A stretch of DNA of 64,000 bases from UBA9926 sp018645765 (GCA_949372755.1 CASIBO010000005.1:62001-126000); one strand, 5' to 3'. Shown: positions 1 to 9,174, numbered from the stretch's first letter. Numbers and translations are program-made. Notes: a model not told the origin generated them from the sequence alone.

Positions 1-1
1 G

Positions 2-490
2 GCGGTAGATGCCGGCGCCGGATCAAGAATCGATGCCCGCTTTCACGGAGACAATTGGGACGGTGCCGCGCCGGTTTACTCTGTTGAGGCGGCTCTAGTG
101 CAGGCAACGCATCCTGGAATATTTTATATTTCCACGGGCCCACTGTCTGGTATGCGAGTCAATGCCGGCCCTATCTGCCTCCTGGACCTGGACGGCCTGA
201 AGGTTTTAGTCACCAGTCGCCGCCCGATCGTCTGGCCAGATCCAACGCTATTGTCGGCGCTAGGTGTTGATGTTCGTTTGATTCGGACCTTGGTTTTAAA
301 ATGCCGGTCGAACTATCGAGCGGTCTTCGACCAATATTTCACCGCCGATCAAATGGTAGAAGTGGATACGCCTGGCAGGACCTCACCCGTGCTAACGCGC
401 CATCAATGGCAACGCCTACCCAGGCCCTCCTACCCGCTTGACCTGGATTGCGAGTGGCTGGACGAGCCGGACGGCTCAGATCCCGATTGA
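2..490 (+). CDS. M81 family metallopeptidase (MlrC-like), C-terminal part, 5' end outside window
   Basis: The reading frame is open from base 2, so the gene begins before the window and only the last ~162 residues are present; the internal GTG at 98 is not its true start. The visible part resembles the MlrC C-terminal domain: a segment ending LVTSRRP, then LVLKCRSNYRAVF, then a VDTPG turn and a final RLPRPSYPLD. Proteins of this family are zinc metallopeptidase-like enzymes, named after microcystinase MlrC; most members have unknown substrates. The metal-binding N-terminal domain is not visible, so activity cannot be judged. The call rests on remembered family motifs. Confidence 0.72.
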   Translation, partial: AVDAGAGSRIDARFHGDNWDGAAPVYSVEAALVQATHPGIFYISTGPLSGMRVNAGPICLLDLDGLKVLVTSRRPIVWPDPTLLSALGVDVRLIRTLVLKCRSNYRAVFDQYFTADQMVEVDTPGRTSPVLTRHQWQRLPRPSYPLDLDCEWLDEPDGSDPD

Positions 491-569
491 TGAAAAAGAT
501 TATCACAATCGCAAACAGGTGCCTTTCCCTCTAGAGCAACCATCACCCATGACACGCGGCTGCGTTTCG

Positions 570-581
570 CGGGCAAGCCCG
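570..581. terminator. Short hairpin between the M81 gene and nfuA
   Basis: A perfect 5-bp inverted repeat CGGGC-AA-GCCCG lies between the convergent M81 and nfuA genes. It is followed on the + strand only by TAAAAATG, so it is at best a weak terminator. The rest of the 491-687 gap shows no coding potential. Confidence 0.25.
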
Positions 582-687
582 TAAAAATGTGCTACGCACC
601 GGCCGATTTCCGAGGATAACGCTTCTCCCAGAACCTTGCCCAGCTTAAGCCATTGCAGAAAAAATCTGCCAACCGTCTTTGAGACGT

Positions 688-1266
688 TTAAAAATAGGCA
701 TTTTCTGTAACGGAGTGATCCGTGACATCACGAACCGCTGTTAACTGCGGCAGGGTCTCGAGCAGGGTCTTCTCAACACCATCTTTCAAGGTCACATCAA
801 CCATACCGCAACCTTGACACCCGCCACCGAACTGCAACACCGCGACATTGTCTTCAACGATCTCGATGAGACTGACCATACCGCCATGGCTAGCTAGGCT
901 AGGATTGATCTGGCTATGTAGCACGTAATTAATCTGATCTTCCAAAGGACTGTCATCCGACACCTTCGGCACTTTTGCATTCGGCGCCTTGATGGTGAGC
1001 TGGCCGCCCATTCGATCTTCTGCATAGTCGACGAGTGCCTCTTCCAAGAACGGCTCACTTCTCGCATCGATGTAGCCATCGAACTGCTCGTAAGCCACTT
1101 TAATATCATCCTCTTGAGCTTCTTCCGGACGACAATAGGCAATACACGTTTCGGCCATGGGCGTGCCTGGCTCGGTAATAAAAACCCTTACCCCTATATC
1201 CTTGGCTTCTTGCTTGGCCAAAAGACCGGCTAAGTAGGTTTGAGCTGACTCTGTAATTGTAACCAT
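688..1266 (-). CDS. nfuA: Fe/S biogenesis protein NfuA
   Basis: 192 residues, the usual NfuA length. The N-terminal ~100 residues form a degenerate A-type scaffold domain; the C-terminal Nfu domain carries the 4Fe-4S ligand motif GGGCQGCGM with C150 and C153. NfuA carries and delivers Fe-S clusters to apoproteins, particularly under oxidative stress or iron limitation. It starts with ATG and is transcribed divergently from metH across a 284-base gap. Neighbouring products such as sulfite reductase and aconitase need Fe-S clusters, but no operon link is seen. Confidence 0.96.
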   Translation of the reverse strand: MVTITESAQTYLAGLLAKQEAKDIGVRVFITEPGTPMAETCIAYCRPEEAQEDDIKVAYEQFDGYIDARSEPFLEEALVDYAEDRMGGQLTIKAPNAKVPKVSDDSPLEDQINYVLHSQINPSLASHGGMVSLIEIVEDNVAVLQFGGGCQGCGMVDVTLKDGVEKTLLETLPQLTAVRDVTDHSVTENAYF

Positions 1267-1459
1267 GATTTTTCATCACCCTTGGGTTCATGAACTGACC
1301 GCGGCCTGTTTCGCACCGCCGCGCCCGACGATCGTATCATACGTCAGCGCCCTCAGATTCGCTAGCGATGCAATCGGCTTGCAGTCTCTAAAATCCGCTG
1401 ATCCCGTCCTTGATCCAAGCCCAAAGCAGTGCGTTCTAAGCCCTAAGCCTTCAAACACA

Positions 1460-1472
1460 TGAATTTTCCTCA
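1460..1472. promoter_or_regulatory. Candidate MetR-type site upstream of metH
   Basis: TGAATTTTCCTCA matches the MetR consensus TGAA-N5-TTCA at all but one position and lies ~80 bases before the metH start, in the nfuA/metH divergent region. It is embedded in a 6-bp dyad, ACATGA (1457-1462) and TCATGT (1470-1475). In enterobacteria MetR activates metH or metE; whether this organism has MetR cannot be seen here. A single near match has a real chance of being accidental. Confidence 0.3.
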
Positions 1473-1550
1473 TGTCATAGGCGACAATTCTTCAGAAGGC
1501 TGATCGGGTCGTTTTGGTAAACTGCCCGCTTCGCCCACCTAGGAAGATTT

Positions 1551-4500
1551 ATGACGACCTCCCCCGCCGCGCCGTCAATTGCCGCAATCCTTAAAGAGCG
1601 CATCCTCGTTATGGATGGCGCCATGGGAACCGCGATTCAAGAATTGAGGCTTGACGAATCCGACTTCCGAGGCGAGCGATTTAAAGACGCGACCAGCGAT
1701 TTAAAAGGCAACAATGAACTGCTGACCCTCACTCGACCTGAGGTCATTCAAAAAATTCATTTGGATTATCTGCTCGCTGGCGCGGATATCCTGGAAACCA
1801 ACACGTTTACGGCCAACACGGTGTCCCAGGCCGACTTCGGCACGGAGGACCTTGTGTATGAACTCAACTACGCATCGGTCAAGCTGGCCCAAGCGGCCAT
1901 TGCCGAGTTGCAGGTCGATCAACCCGATCGGATCTGCTTCGTTGCCGGCGCGATTGGCCCAACAACGCGCTCCGCGAGCCTTTCGCCTGATGTGAACGAT
2001 CCTGGGTTTCGTAATATTGATTTCAAAAGCTTGGTCGCCGATTATGGCCTTGCGATTCAAGCTCTGGATGATGCCGGCGCCGACATTTTGCTTATCGAAA
2101 CCATTTTTGATGTCCTCAATGCAAAAGCTGCTATTTTTGCGGCGTTAAGCCATTTTGAAAACACCGGACGCACCCTGCCGATTATGATTTCCGGCACGAT
2201 TACCGATGCCAGCGGTCGCTTGCTTTCAGGCCAAACGCCAGAGGCCTTTTGGGCGTCGATCCAGCACGCCAAACCCTTAAGCGTTGGATTCAATTGTGCG
2301 CTCGGCGCCGATGAACTTCGAACCCACATTAAAGATATTGGTCAGTACGCAGATTGCTTCATTAGCGCTTACCCCAATCGGGGCCTTCCGAACGAGTTTG
2401 GCGAATATGACGAAACCATTGACGCCATGGTCACGGCCATCAGAGGCTACTTAGACGATGGGCTCATCAACATCATTGGTGGCTGCTGCGGCACAACGCC
2501 TGAACATATCCGAGCTTTTTCTGAGCTGGTCAAAGGCTACGCGCCAAGACAAGAAAAACAACCGTCAGGCCAAACGCTATTGTCCGGCTTAGAGCCCTTT
2601 AAAATCAACGATGAGTCACTCTTTGTCAATGTTGGCGAGCGCACCAACGTGACCGGCTCTGCAAAATTTGCCCGCCTCATCAGAGAGGAGGACTATGAGG
2701 CCGCACTCCAGGTCGCGCAAGATCAGGTCAACAATGGCGCGCAAATTATTGATATCAACATGGATGAGGGCATGCTGGATTCCAAGGCCGCTATGGTTCG
2801 GTTCCTCCATCTCATTGCCTCTGAGCCCGACATTTCACGGGTTCCGATCATGGTCGACTCTTCAAAGTGGGACATCATCGAAGCGGGATTACAATGCATT
2901 CAGGGCAAAAGCATCGTTAACTCCATCAGTTTAAAAGCCGGTGAAGAAGAATTTCTGATGCAGGCAAGCCTGTGTTTGAAATATGGGGCGGCCGTTGTCG
3001 TGATGGCCTTCGACGAAACCGGCCAGGCTGATAACCTTGAACGCAAACAAGCCATTTGCAAGCGAAGCTATGATCTGCTGGTTGGACGACTGAATTTTCC
3101 GCCGGCGGACATTATCTTTGATCCAAATGTCTTTGCCGTTGCAACCGGAATTGAAGAACATGCCCTTTACGGCCGTGATTTCATCGACGCTTGCGCCTAT
3201 ATCAAAGCGCATTTGCCTCACGCTCGAATTTCAGGCGGCATCAGCAACGTTTCATTCTCGTTTCGGGGAAACAATCAAGTTCGAGAAGCGATTCACGCGG
3301 TCTTTTTGTATCACGCCATTCAGGCCGGCCTCACAATGGGCATCGTGAATGCAGGACAACTTGCGATTTTCGAAGAAGTCCCAAAAGATTTGCGGGATGC
3401 AATTGAAGATGTGTTGTTTAATCGGCGTGATGACTCGACCGACCGTCTCATTGAGGTTGCGAATCGGTTTTCCGGTGGCAGCAGTAAAGCCCAAGCCGAA
3501 GACCTTTCATGGCGGGAAAACAACGTTAACGAGCGGCTCGCCTACTCCCTCGTGAAAGGCATTAACCAATATATCCTCGAGGACACCGAAGCCGCGCGAT
3601 TACTTGCCAAACGCCCCATCGACGTCATCGAGGGCGCCCTCATGGCGGGTATGAACCGGGTTGGCGATTTGTTTGGGGCAGGAAAGATGTTTCTGCCTCA
3701 GGTCGTCAAAAGTGCGCGGGTCATGAAGCAGGCTGTTGCCCACCTCATTCCGTTTATAGAAGCTGAGAAAACGGCAAAATCAAAAGCCAAAGGACGTATT
3801 CTTATGGCGACCGTTAAGGGCGACGTACACGATATCGGCAAAAATATCGTTGGCGTTGTACTGCAATGCAATAACTACGAAGTGATCGATCTTGGGGTCA
3901 TGGTCCCCGCGGATAAAATCTTAGCCGAGGCTCGAGCACACCAAGTCGATATCATCGGCTTATCCGGGCTCATCACGCCATCGCTTGACGAAATGGTGAA
4001 TGTTGCCAGCGAAATGCAACGACAAGATTTCCAAGTTCCGTTGATGATTGGGGGCGCGACCACCTCCAAAGCGCATACGTCGGTGAAGATTGAACCGGGC
4101 TACCAAAACGACATCACGGTTTATGTGACTGATGCATCAAGAGCGGTTGGCATCGCAAGCCGCCTGTTATCGGATAACGACAAACCCAATCTCAAAGCTG
4201 AGCTTCGTACTGAATACGACATGATTCGAGAGCGCAACAAACACCGAAGTGCGAAATCGAAGCTCTTAAGCTTTGAGCGCGCGCAAGCCAATCATTCGAG
4301 TCTTGCTTGGACCGACTACATCCCACCGCGGCCAGAACACATCAACACCAATACGGTTGTTGATTTACCCTTGGCAACCCTGATTGATTACATCGACTGG
4401 ACGCCTTTTTTTATAACTTGGGAACTCGCTGGAAAATTTCCAAAAATTCTTGAGGATGATGTGGTCGGCGAGTCGGCGCGAGAGCTGTTCAAGGACGCTA

Positions 4501-5234
4501 AAGCCATGCTCGATCAATGGCTCAGCAGTCAACAAGTAAAGGCCTCAGCGGTCTTTGGCTTCTGGCCCGCACAATCAGATGGCGACGACGTCATTGTCTT
4601 TGAAGATGAAACCCGGCAAACCGAGCGAACGCGGTTGCATCATTTACGACAGCAAACCGACAAACCCAATGGCAAGCCCAACCTCTGCCTCAGCGATTTC
4701 GTCGCTCCAACCGATGCCGCCGCAGATTACATTGGTGGATTCGTTGTCACCGCGGGGCTGGGGCTGGATACCTTGGTGGCCGAATTCGAAGGCGCGAATG
4801 ATGATTACAACGCCATCTTAGCGAAAGCCTTGGCAGATCGATTGGCAGAGGCTGCAGCGGAGTATCTACACGAACAAGTTCGCCGAGTGCATTGGGGTTA
4901 TGCCCCGGATGAGGCTTTAGATCAAACCGAGCTCATCAAGGAGCGCTACCAAGGTATCAGACCGGCACCAGGCTACCCAGCGTGTCCGGATCATACTGAA
5001 AAAAGAACGTTGTTTGACTTGCTCGAGGCCGAGCGTGCCATCGGGGTTCACTTAACCGAGAACTTTGCGATGACGCCAGCAGCCTCCGTAAGCGGTTTTT
5101 ATTTTTCCCACCCCCAGGCCAGTTATTTTGGTCTTGGGAAAATTGGATCCGATCAAGTCACGCACTATGCCGCGCGCAAACAATGGACTATTGACGTAGC
5201 CGAGCGGTGGCTGAGACCAAATCTTGTGGGTTAA
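1551..5234 (+). CDS. metH: Cobalamin-dependent methionine synthase MetH
   Basis: 1227 residues, full length for the four-module enzyme. It transfers a methyl group from 5-methyl-THF to homocysteine through methylcobalamin. Domain order: homocysteine-binding barrel (~1-330) with zinc cysteines in GFNCALG and in GGCCGTTP near residue 312; pterin domain (~350-620); B12 cap and cobalamin domains with DVHDIGKN (H760 is the predicted cobalt ligand); and a C-terminal SAM-dependent reactivation domain with RPAPGYPACPDH. ATG start follows AGGAAG. The organism therefore makes or imports B12. It is followed by a DUF2970 gene and then sulfite reductase, a sulfur/methionine-themed neighbourhood. Confidence 0.98.
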   Translation: MTTSPAAPSIAAILKERILVMDGAMGTAIQELRLDESDFRGERFKDATSDLKGNNELLTLTRPEVIQKIHLDYLLAGADILETNTFTANTVSQADFGTEDLVYELNYASVKLAQAAIAELQVDQPDRICFVAGAIGPTTRSASLSPDVNDPGFRNIDFKSLVADYGLAIQALDDAGADILLIETIFDVLNAKAAIFAALSHFENTGRTLPIMISGTITDASGRLLSGQTPEAFWASIQHAKPLSVGFNCALGADELRTHIKDIGQYADCFISAYPNRGLPNEFGEYDETIDAMVTAIRGYLDDGLINIIGGCCGTTPEHIRAFSELVKGYAPRQEKQPSGQTLLSGLEPFKINDESLFVNVGERTNVTGSAKFARLIREEDYEAALQVAQDQVNNGAQIIDINMDEGMLDSKAAMVRFLHLIASEPDISRVPIMVDSSKWDIIEAGLQCIQGKSIVNSISLKAGEEEFLMQASLCLKYGAAVVVMAFDETGQADNLERKQAICKRSYDLLVGRLNFPPADIIFDPNVFAVATGIEEHALYGRDFIDACAYIKAHLPHARISGGISNVSFSFRGNNQVREAIHAVFLYHAIQAGLTMGIVNAGQLAIFEEVPKDLRDAIEDVLFNRRDDSTDRLIEVANRFSGGSSKAQAEDLSWRENNVNERLAYSLVKGINQYILEDTEAARLLAKRPIDVIEGALMAGMNRVGDLFGAGKMFLPQVVKSARVMKQAVAHLIPFIEAEKTAKSKAKGRILMATVKGDVHDIGKNIVGVVLQCNNYEVIDLGVMVPADKILAEARAHQVDIIGLSGLITPSLDEMVNVASEMQRQDFQVPLMIGGATTSKAHTSVKIEPGYQNDITVYVTDASRAVGIASRLLSDNDKPNLKAELRTEYDMIRERNKHRSAKSKLLSFERAQANHSSLAWTDYIPPRPEHINTNTVVDLPLATLIDYIDWTPFFITWELAGKFPKILEDDVVGESARELFKDAKAMLDQWLSSQQVKASAVFGFWPAQSDGDDVIVFEDETRQTERTRLHHLRQQTDKPNGKPNLCLSDFVAPTDAAADYIGGFVVTAGLGLDTLVAEFEGANDDYNAILAKALADRLAEAAAEYLHEQVRRVHWGYAPDEALDQTELIKERYQGIRPAPGYPACPDHTEKRTLFDLLEAERAIGVHLTENFAMTPAASVSGFYFSHPQASYFGLGKIGSDQVTHYAARKQWTIDVAERWLRPNLVG

Positions 5235-5311
5235 GTCCGGTTGTCATTCGGAGGCTCTAGCTTAATTTATCTCCAGTCCCCGTGTTGGCACAAGCGCTGT
5301 TCAGCCAAGCT

Positions 5312-5364
5312 TTATTGGACAACCTCTGTTAGGCGGACCTCATTCGGCAAACCTTATTGGACAA
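5312..5364. repeat. Short direct repeat downstream of metH
   Basis: TTATTGGACAA occurs twice, at 5312-5322 and 5354-5364, in the 237-base gap between metH and the DUF2970 gene. The gap holds no recognisable gene. The repeat is too short to assign a function. Confidence 0.3.
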
Positions 5365-5471
5365 GCATTGAAACTCGGCTATCCTGGCATTGGCCCTAAA
5401 TTGTAGCGGTCTTAACCATCTAAGCGGCGTGGATTTTTTTAATCCTGCCACAACCAACACTCGAGGACGCC

Positions 5472-5690
5472 ATGTTAGACGATCCAAAGATCACCAATGA
5501 AGCCCCCTCAAAACCGACATTCTTTCAAACTCTGGTTAGCGCCGTCGGCGCCGCCATCGGCGTACAACGATCTGATGTCCGAGACCGGGACTTCCAATCA
5601 GACTCACCCTTGCCTTTTATTCTCGCCGGACTGATTGTTACCTTTGTTTTTATCGGCACGCTCCTCACCGTGGTTTATCTGGTGATCTAG
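5472..5690 (+). CDS. DUF2970 small membrane protein
   Basis: 72 residues. The N-terminal half is polar and contains FFQTLVSAVGAAIGVQ, then a conserved-looking RDRDF..DSPLPFILAG segment leading into one C-terminal transmembrane helix (~50-72). This layout is that of DUF2970, a proteobacterial family of unknown function. The ATG follows GAGGACGCC. The gene sits downstream of metH in the same direction and faces a small membrane-protein gene on the other strand, with a shared hairpin between them. Confidence 0.8.
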   Translation: MLDDPKITNEAPSKPTFFQTLVSAVGAAIGVQRSDVRDRDFQSDSPLPFILAGLIVTFVFIGTLLTVVYLVI

Positions 5691-5721
5691 TACTGACGAT
5701 GCCGTTACGTCTCTCAGTACT
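5689..5721. terminator. Hairpin between two convergent small genes
   Basis: AGTACTGA (5689-5696) and TCAGTACT (5714-5721) form a perfect 8-bp stem; the inner bases GACG and CGTC could extend it. It lies exactly between the stop of the DUF2970 gene and the stop of the opposing 39-residue gene. There is no long U tract on either strand, so termination in both directions is an inference from position. Confidence 0.45.
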
Positions 5722-5724
5722 TGA

Positions 5725-5844
5725 TTAAGACGGTAAGCCCGATAGGTAGAAGACAACGGCCACAACTGGCAGCAATACCATCGCCACAACGGCTAATGCA
5801 TCAACCACACTATCACCTTGGTCGTGATTTTTCTCTTGACTCAT
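5725..5844 (-). CDS. Unlisted 39-residue single-span membrane protein
   Basis: An ATG at 5842-5844 is preceded by AAGGAG seven bases upstream, a near-ideal ribosome binding site. The product begins MSQEKNHDQGDSVVDALAV, a polar 15-residue head, followed by one strongly hydrophobic helix (about residues 16-34, ending VVAVVFYLSGL) and a short tail ending PS. No family is recognised. It converges on the DUF2970 gene and shares a 124-base divergent upstream region with the nitrite/sulfite reductase. Strong ribosome binding site, clean topology and tidy spacing argue for a real gene; only conservation or expression would prove it. Confidence 0.62.
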   Translation of the reverse strand: MSQEKNHDQGDSVVDALAVVAMVLLPVVAVVFYLSGLPS

Positions 5845-5968
5845 TCCGCGCTCCTTAAAACAAAAAATTATACCCTGATTCAGAAAGGCATATCCTTAGA
5901 AGAACAAAATTATTCATCAAACTAGTGAGAGCTGATAACGTCCCTGCCATAAAGAGTTGGGGTGTGAC

Positions 5969-7624
5969 ATGTATCAGTACAACGACGACGATCAACAGTT
6001 CTTGCAGCAACGCTGTGATCAATTCCGGGAGCAAACGAGGCAATTCCTCGCCGGCGATTTAACGGCCGAAGAATTCCAACAACTACGTCTACGAAATGGG
6101 CTGTACATTCAGCGTTTGGCCCCCATGCTTCGCATCGCAATTCCTTATGGCGAGGTCTCGGCAAAGCAACTTCGCGCGCTCGCTGCAATTACTAGAGACT
6201 TTGACAAAGGTTATGCGCACTTTACAACGCGACAAAATATCCAATTGAATTGGCCAAAAATAGAAGCAATGCCGGACCTCCTCGGTCGTCTTGCCGAAGT
6301 TGACATGCACGCAATTCAAACCAGCGGAAGTTGTATTCGTAACATTACGTCTGATCAATTTGCCGGCGTTGCGACAGACGAAATCGCCGACCCCAGACCT
6401 TGGGCGGAGCTCTTAAGGCAATGGTCGACCCTGCATCCGGAATTCAACTGGTTGCCTAGAAAATTTAAGATTGCCGTTACCGGGGCCATATCGGATCGCG
6501 CCGCCATAGCAGTGCACGACATCGGTTTGCGCTTACAGTCAGATGACGCAGGCCTGTATTTCGAGGTCTGGGTCGGCGGTGGTCTCGGTAGAACCCCACT
6601 TATCGGGGTCTGCATCAACACTCGGCTGGAACCCAAGCACCTTATCACCTACTTAACGGCAATTTTACGCGTCTATAATCAGCTCGGTCGACGGGACAAT
6701 AAATACAAAGCCCGTATCAAAATCTTGGTCAAAGCCATGGGCAAACTCGATTTTCAAACCGCTGTTAATAATGCCTGGCAAGCTCTAAAAGATGGCCCAG
6801 AGACGATTAACGAGGATTCGATTGCACGGTTTGCTGGGCACTTCTCACGCCCGAATTACCTTGCGCTCACCGATCAAGCGCCTTCAAGAAGCGTTATCAC
6901 AACCGATCAACCCTTTGATCGCTGGTGTGCACAAAACGTTCTCGCGCATCAGCAGCCGGGCTATGCCGCCGTACACATTTCATTGAAGCGGACGGGCATC
7001 GCGCCAGGGGACGTATCCGATCGCGACCTCGAAGCCCTTGCCGATCTCGCAGACCGCTATAGCTTTGGTGAAGCCCGTGTAACCCATGAGCAAAACCTTG
7101 TTTTGGCTGATGTCGAGCAAACCAAACTGCCAGAGCTCTACAAGGCTTTGGGCAAACACAATCTCGATCGCGCCAATCGTGGTCTTGCAACCGATATGAT
7201 TTGCTGCCCGGGTGGTGATTACTGTTCCCTCGCCAATGCCAAGTCCATTCCAGTGGCTGCCGCTATTGAAGAAACGTTTCAAGATGCCGAAGCAGAGCAC
7301 CATCTGGGCGCACTCAGCATCAATATATCAGGCTGCATGAACGCCTGCGGTCATCACCACGTAGGCAACATTGGCATTCTGGGCGTTGACAAAAAAGGCG
7401 AAGAATTCTACCAACTCTCGATCGGCGGAGAGCCGGGCGAGGACGCAAGAATTGGACGTATCCTCGGCCCATCGGTTGCCCGCGCCGAAATACATTGGGT
7501 CGTGCAACGGCTGACTCAGTGCTACCAGCAGCACCGACTGACCGAAGAGGCCTTTAATCAAACTTTGGATCGAGTGGGAATCGAAGTCTTCAAGTCTGCC
7601 GCCTATGAAGGGTTAGCATCATGA
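5969..7624 (+). CDS. Nitrite/sulfite reductase, siroheme and 4Fe-4S (CysI-like)
   Basis: 551 residues from ATG 5969; a TTG at 5957 is also in frame, but the N-terminus MYQYNDDDQ fits the family better. This single-chain siroheme reductase performs six-electron reduction, most likely sulfite to sulfide for cysteine synthesis. Two ferredoxin-like halves carry the ligands C413-x5-C419 and C456-x3-C460 (in SGCMNACGHHH) for the 4Fe-4S/siroheme centre. The next gene, a DUF934 protein, overlaps it by four bases. DUF934 pairing and the metH neighbourhood favour the sulfite role, but nitrite cannot be excluded from sequence. Confidence 0.92.
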   Translation: MYQYNDDDQQFLQQRCDQFREQTRQFLAGDLTAEEFQQLRLRNGLYIQRLAPMLRIAIPYGEVSAKQLRALAAITRDFDKGYAHFTTRQNIQLNWPKIEAMPDLLGRLAEVDMHAIQTSGSCIRNITSDQFAGVATDEIADPRPWAELLRQWSTLHPEFNWLPRKFKIAVTGAISDRAAIAVHDIGLRLQSDDAGLYFEVWVGGGLGRTPLIGVCINTRLEPKHLITYLTAILRVYNQLGRRDNKYKARIKILVKAMGKLDFQTAVNNAWQALKDGPETINEDSIARFAGHFSRPNYLALTDQAPSRSVITTDQPFDRWCAQNVLAHQQPGYAAVHISLKRTGIAPGDVSDRDLEALADLADRYSFGEARVTHEQNLVLADVEQTKLPELYKALGKHNLDRANRGLATDMICCPGGDYCSLANAKSIPVAAAIEETFQDAEAEHHLGALSINISGCMNACGHHHVGNIGILGVDKKGEEFYQLSIGGEPGEDARIGRILGPSVARAEIHWVVQRLTQCYQQHRLTEEAFNQTLDRVGIEVFKSAAYEGLAS

Positions 7625-8049
7625 AGTTAATCACGACTGTTAATGGCTATCCTGAGCAGCAAGAGATCGATTTAATTTGGTCAGGATATGATGAGCCGCA
7701 CCGCCTCGATGATGCAGAACAGCGGTCTAGTGCCGTGAGCAGTCTGCAAATTGAACCGGATGCGTTGCCCGACGCCTTCCAGCACCATTTGATCACTGCT
7801 CGCCTGATCTTATTGCATTTGCCTGCCTTTACCGACGGGCGCCCCTATTCCCTGGCTGCTATGCTCCGGCAGCACTATCGCTATGAGGGTGAGATTCGCG
7901 TTTATGGTGATGTTCGTGCGGCGCAACTTGATCACTTGCACCGATGTGGTATCAATAGCTTTGTATTGAAAGAGGACCAAGATGCTGCGTCTGCGCTGGG
8001 CCAGATTGGTTATTTTTCAAAATGGTATCAGCCGAATATTTCCGCTTAA
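7621..8049 (+). CDS. DUF934 protein, partner of the siroheme reductase
   Basis: 142 residues. The start ATG overlaps the reductase stop (ATGA), indicating translational coupling. Features of the family are the ARLILLHLPAFTDGRPYSLA segment and IRVYGDV.AAQLDHLHRCGINSFVL near the C-terminus. DUF934 genes are commonly found next to nitrite/sulfite reductase or PAPS reductase and are thought to assist sulfite reduction; the biochemical role is not established. No membrane segment or cofactor motif is visible. Confidence 0.88.
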   Translation: MKLITTVNGYPEQQEIDLIWSGYDEPHRLDDAEQRSSAVSSLQIEPDALPDAFQHHLITARLILLHLPAFTDGRPYSLAAMLRQHYRYEGEIRVYGDVRAAQLDHLHRCGINSFVLKEDQDAASALGQIGYFSKWYQPNISA

Positions 8050-8093
8050 GTTACACCCATGCTGACTTGCCCGTTCTATACGGCGTGCATGAC

Positions 8094-8108
8094 GCGGCTT
8101 TTTGCCGC
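8094..8108 (+). terminator. Possible hairpin after the reductase operon
   Basis: GCGGC-TTTTT-GCCGC forms a short stem-loop 45 bases after the DUF934 stop, followed loosely by CGTTTT. It is weak and lies between convergent genes. Confidence 0.25.
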
Positions 8109-8184
8109 TGCGCTCGTTTTAAACGCGCAGCAACACAACCCATGACAGCAGCAGCTGGGCCTGCCGAGCAGACCGTATTACGCT

Positions 8185-9174
8185 TTAAGACACACGCACC
8201 AAAGTCCGCCCAACGACACCGCCGGCTAACAGCGCATCAACCGTTTGAGAAATACCATCAAGGCCGACTTCTGTTGCCATCTGCGCAAGGTTCGGTAATC
8301 GCCATTCCTCCGCCAGCCGAGTCCAATTTCTAGCTTTATCTTCTAAGGGCAGTTCAACCGAGTCGACGCCCAAAACGTTGACCCCTCGCAGGATGAAAGG
8401 CAAAACCGTAACGTCCATCTTGGGCGATGCCACCAAACCACAGACCGCCACACTGCCCTGAGGGTTTAAGGATTTGATGACATTCGACAGCATATCGCCA
8501 CCCACCGTATCAACAGCGTGTGCATACATCGGTTTTAACATTGGTCGACTCGATTGCTCCGACAAGGTGTCCCGACCCATCACCGTCTCAGCGCCCAGCG
8601 CTTTTAGATAATCAACTTGATCCCGCTTGCCGGAAACAGCAATCACCTCAAATCCAAGGTGTGACAATAGCGCAATCGCCACGGAACCCACGCCGCCCGT
8701 AGCCCCCGTAACCAAAACTGGCCCTTGCTCAGGCTGCGCATTCATCCAAAAAAGCTTCTCCAAGCAGAGTGCTGCGGTCAGGCCAGCAGTACCCAGGATC
8801 ATGCTTTCTCGCAGCGAGAGGCCGGCTGGCATGGGCAGCACCCAACCGGCCGGCACGCGAATATATTGACCGAATCCGCCGGGTGTATTCATACCGAGAT
8901 CAAAGCCGATCACCAGCACTTCACTCCCAATCGATAACGTCGGGTCCGTTGATGCCCGCACAATGCCTGCTGCATCAATGCCCGGTGTATGAGGATATTG
9001 CTTGGTCACGCCCGGCACGCCGGAGGCACTCATCGCATCTTTGTAGTTGACAGAAGAATATAAAACCTCGATCAATACATCCCCTTCAGGCAAGTCATCG
9101 AGTTCCCTTGTAATCACCTGATGACGGGTACCTTGTTCATCTTTTTCAACCCAAAACGCATTGAATGAAGCCAT
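8185..9174 (-). CDS. acuI: Zinc-free MDR oxidoreductase, YhdH/AcuI family (acryloyl-CoA reductase type)
   Basis: 329 residues, the family length. It shows the medium-chain reductase pattern: an N-terminal GroES-like fold containing SSVNYKDAMS and GIDAAGIV, then the NADPH-binding motif GATGGVGSVAIALL, and a C-terminal VGRTLVRV. The YhdH/AcuI group reduces acryloyl-CoA to propionyl-CoA with NADPH, which matters in DMSP use and 3-hydroxypropionate metabolism; close relatives are general quinone reductases. The ATG follows AGGAAA. It stands alone, so the substrate is not supported by context. Confidence 0.8.
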   Translation of the reverse strand: MASFNAFWVEKDEQGTRHQVITRELDDLPEGDVLIEVLYSSVNYKDAMSASGVPGVTKQYPHTPGIDAAGIVRASTDPTLSIGSEVLVIGFDLGMNTPGGFGQYIRVPAGWVLPMPAGLSLRESMILGTAGLTAALCLEKLFWMNAQPEQGPVLVTGATGGVGSVAIALLSHLGFEVIAVSGKRDQVDYLKALGAETVMGRDTLSEQSSRPMLKPMYAHAVDTVGGDMLSNVIKSLNPQGSVAVCGLVASPKMDVTVLPFILRGVNVLGVDSVELPLEDKARNWTRLAEEWRLPNLAQMATEVGLDGISQTVDALLAGGVVGRTLVRVS

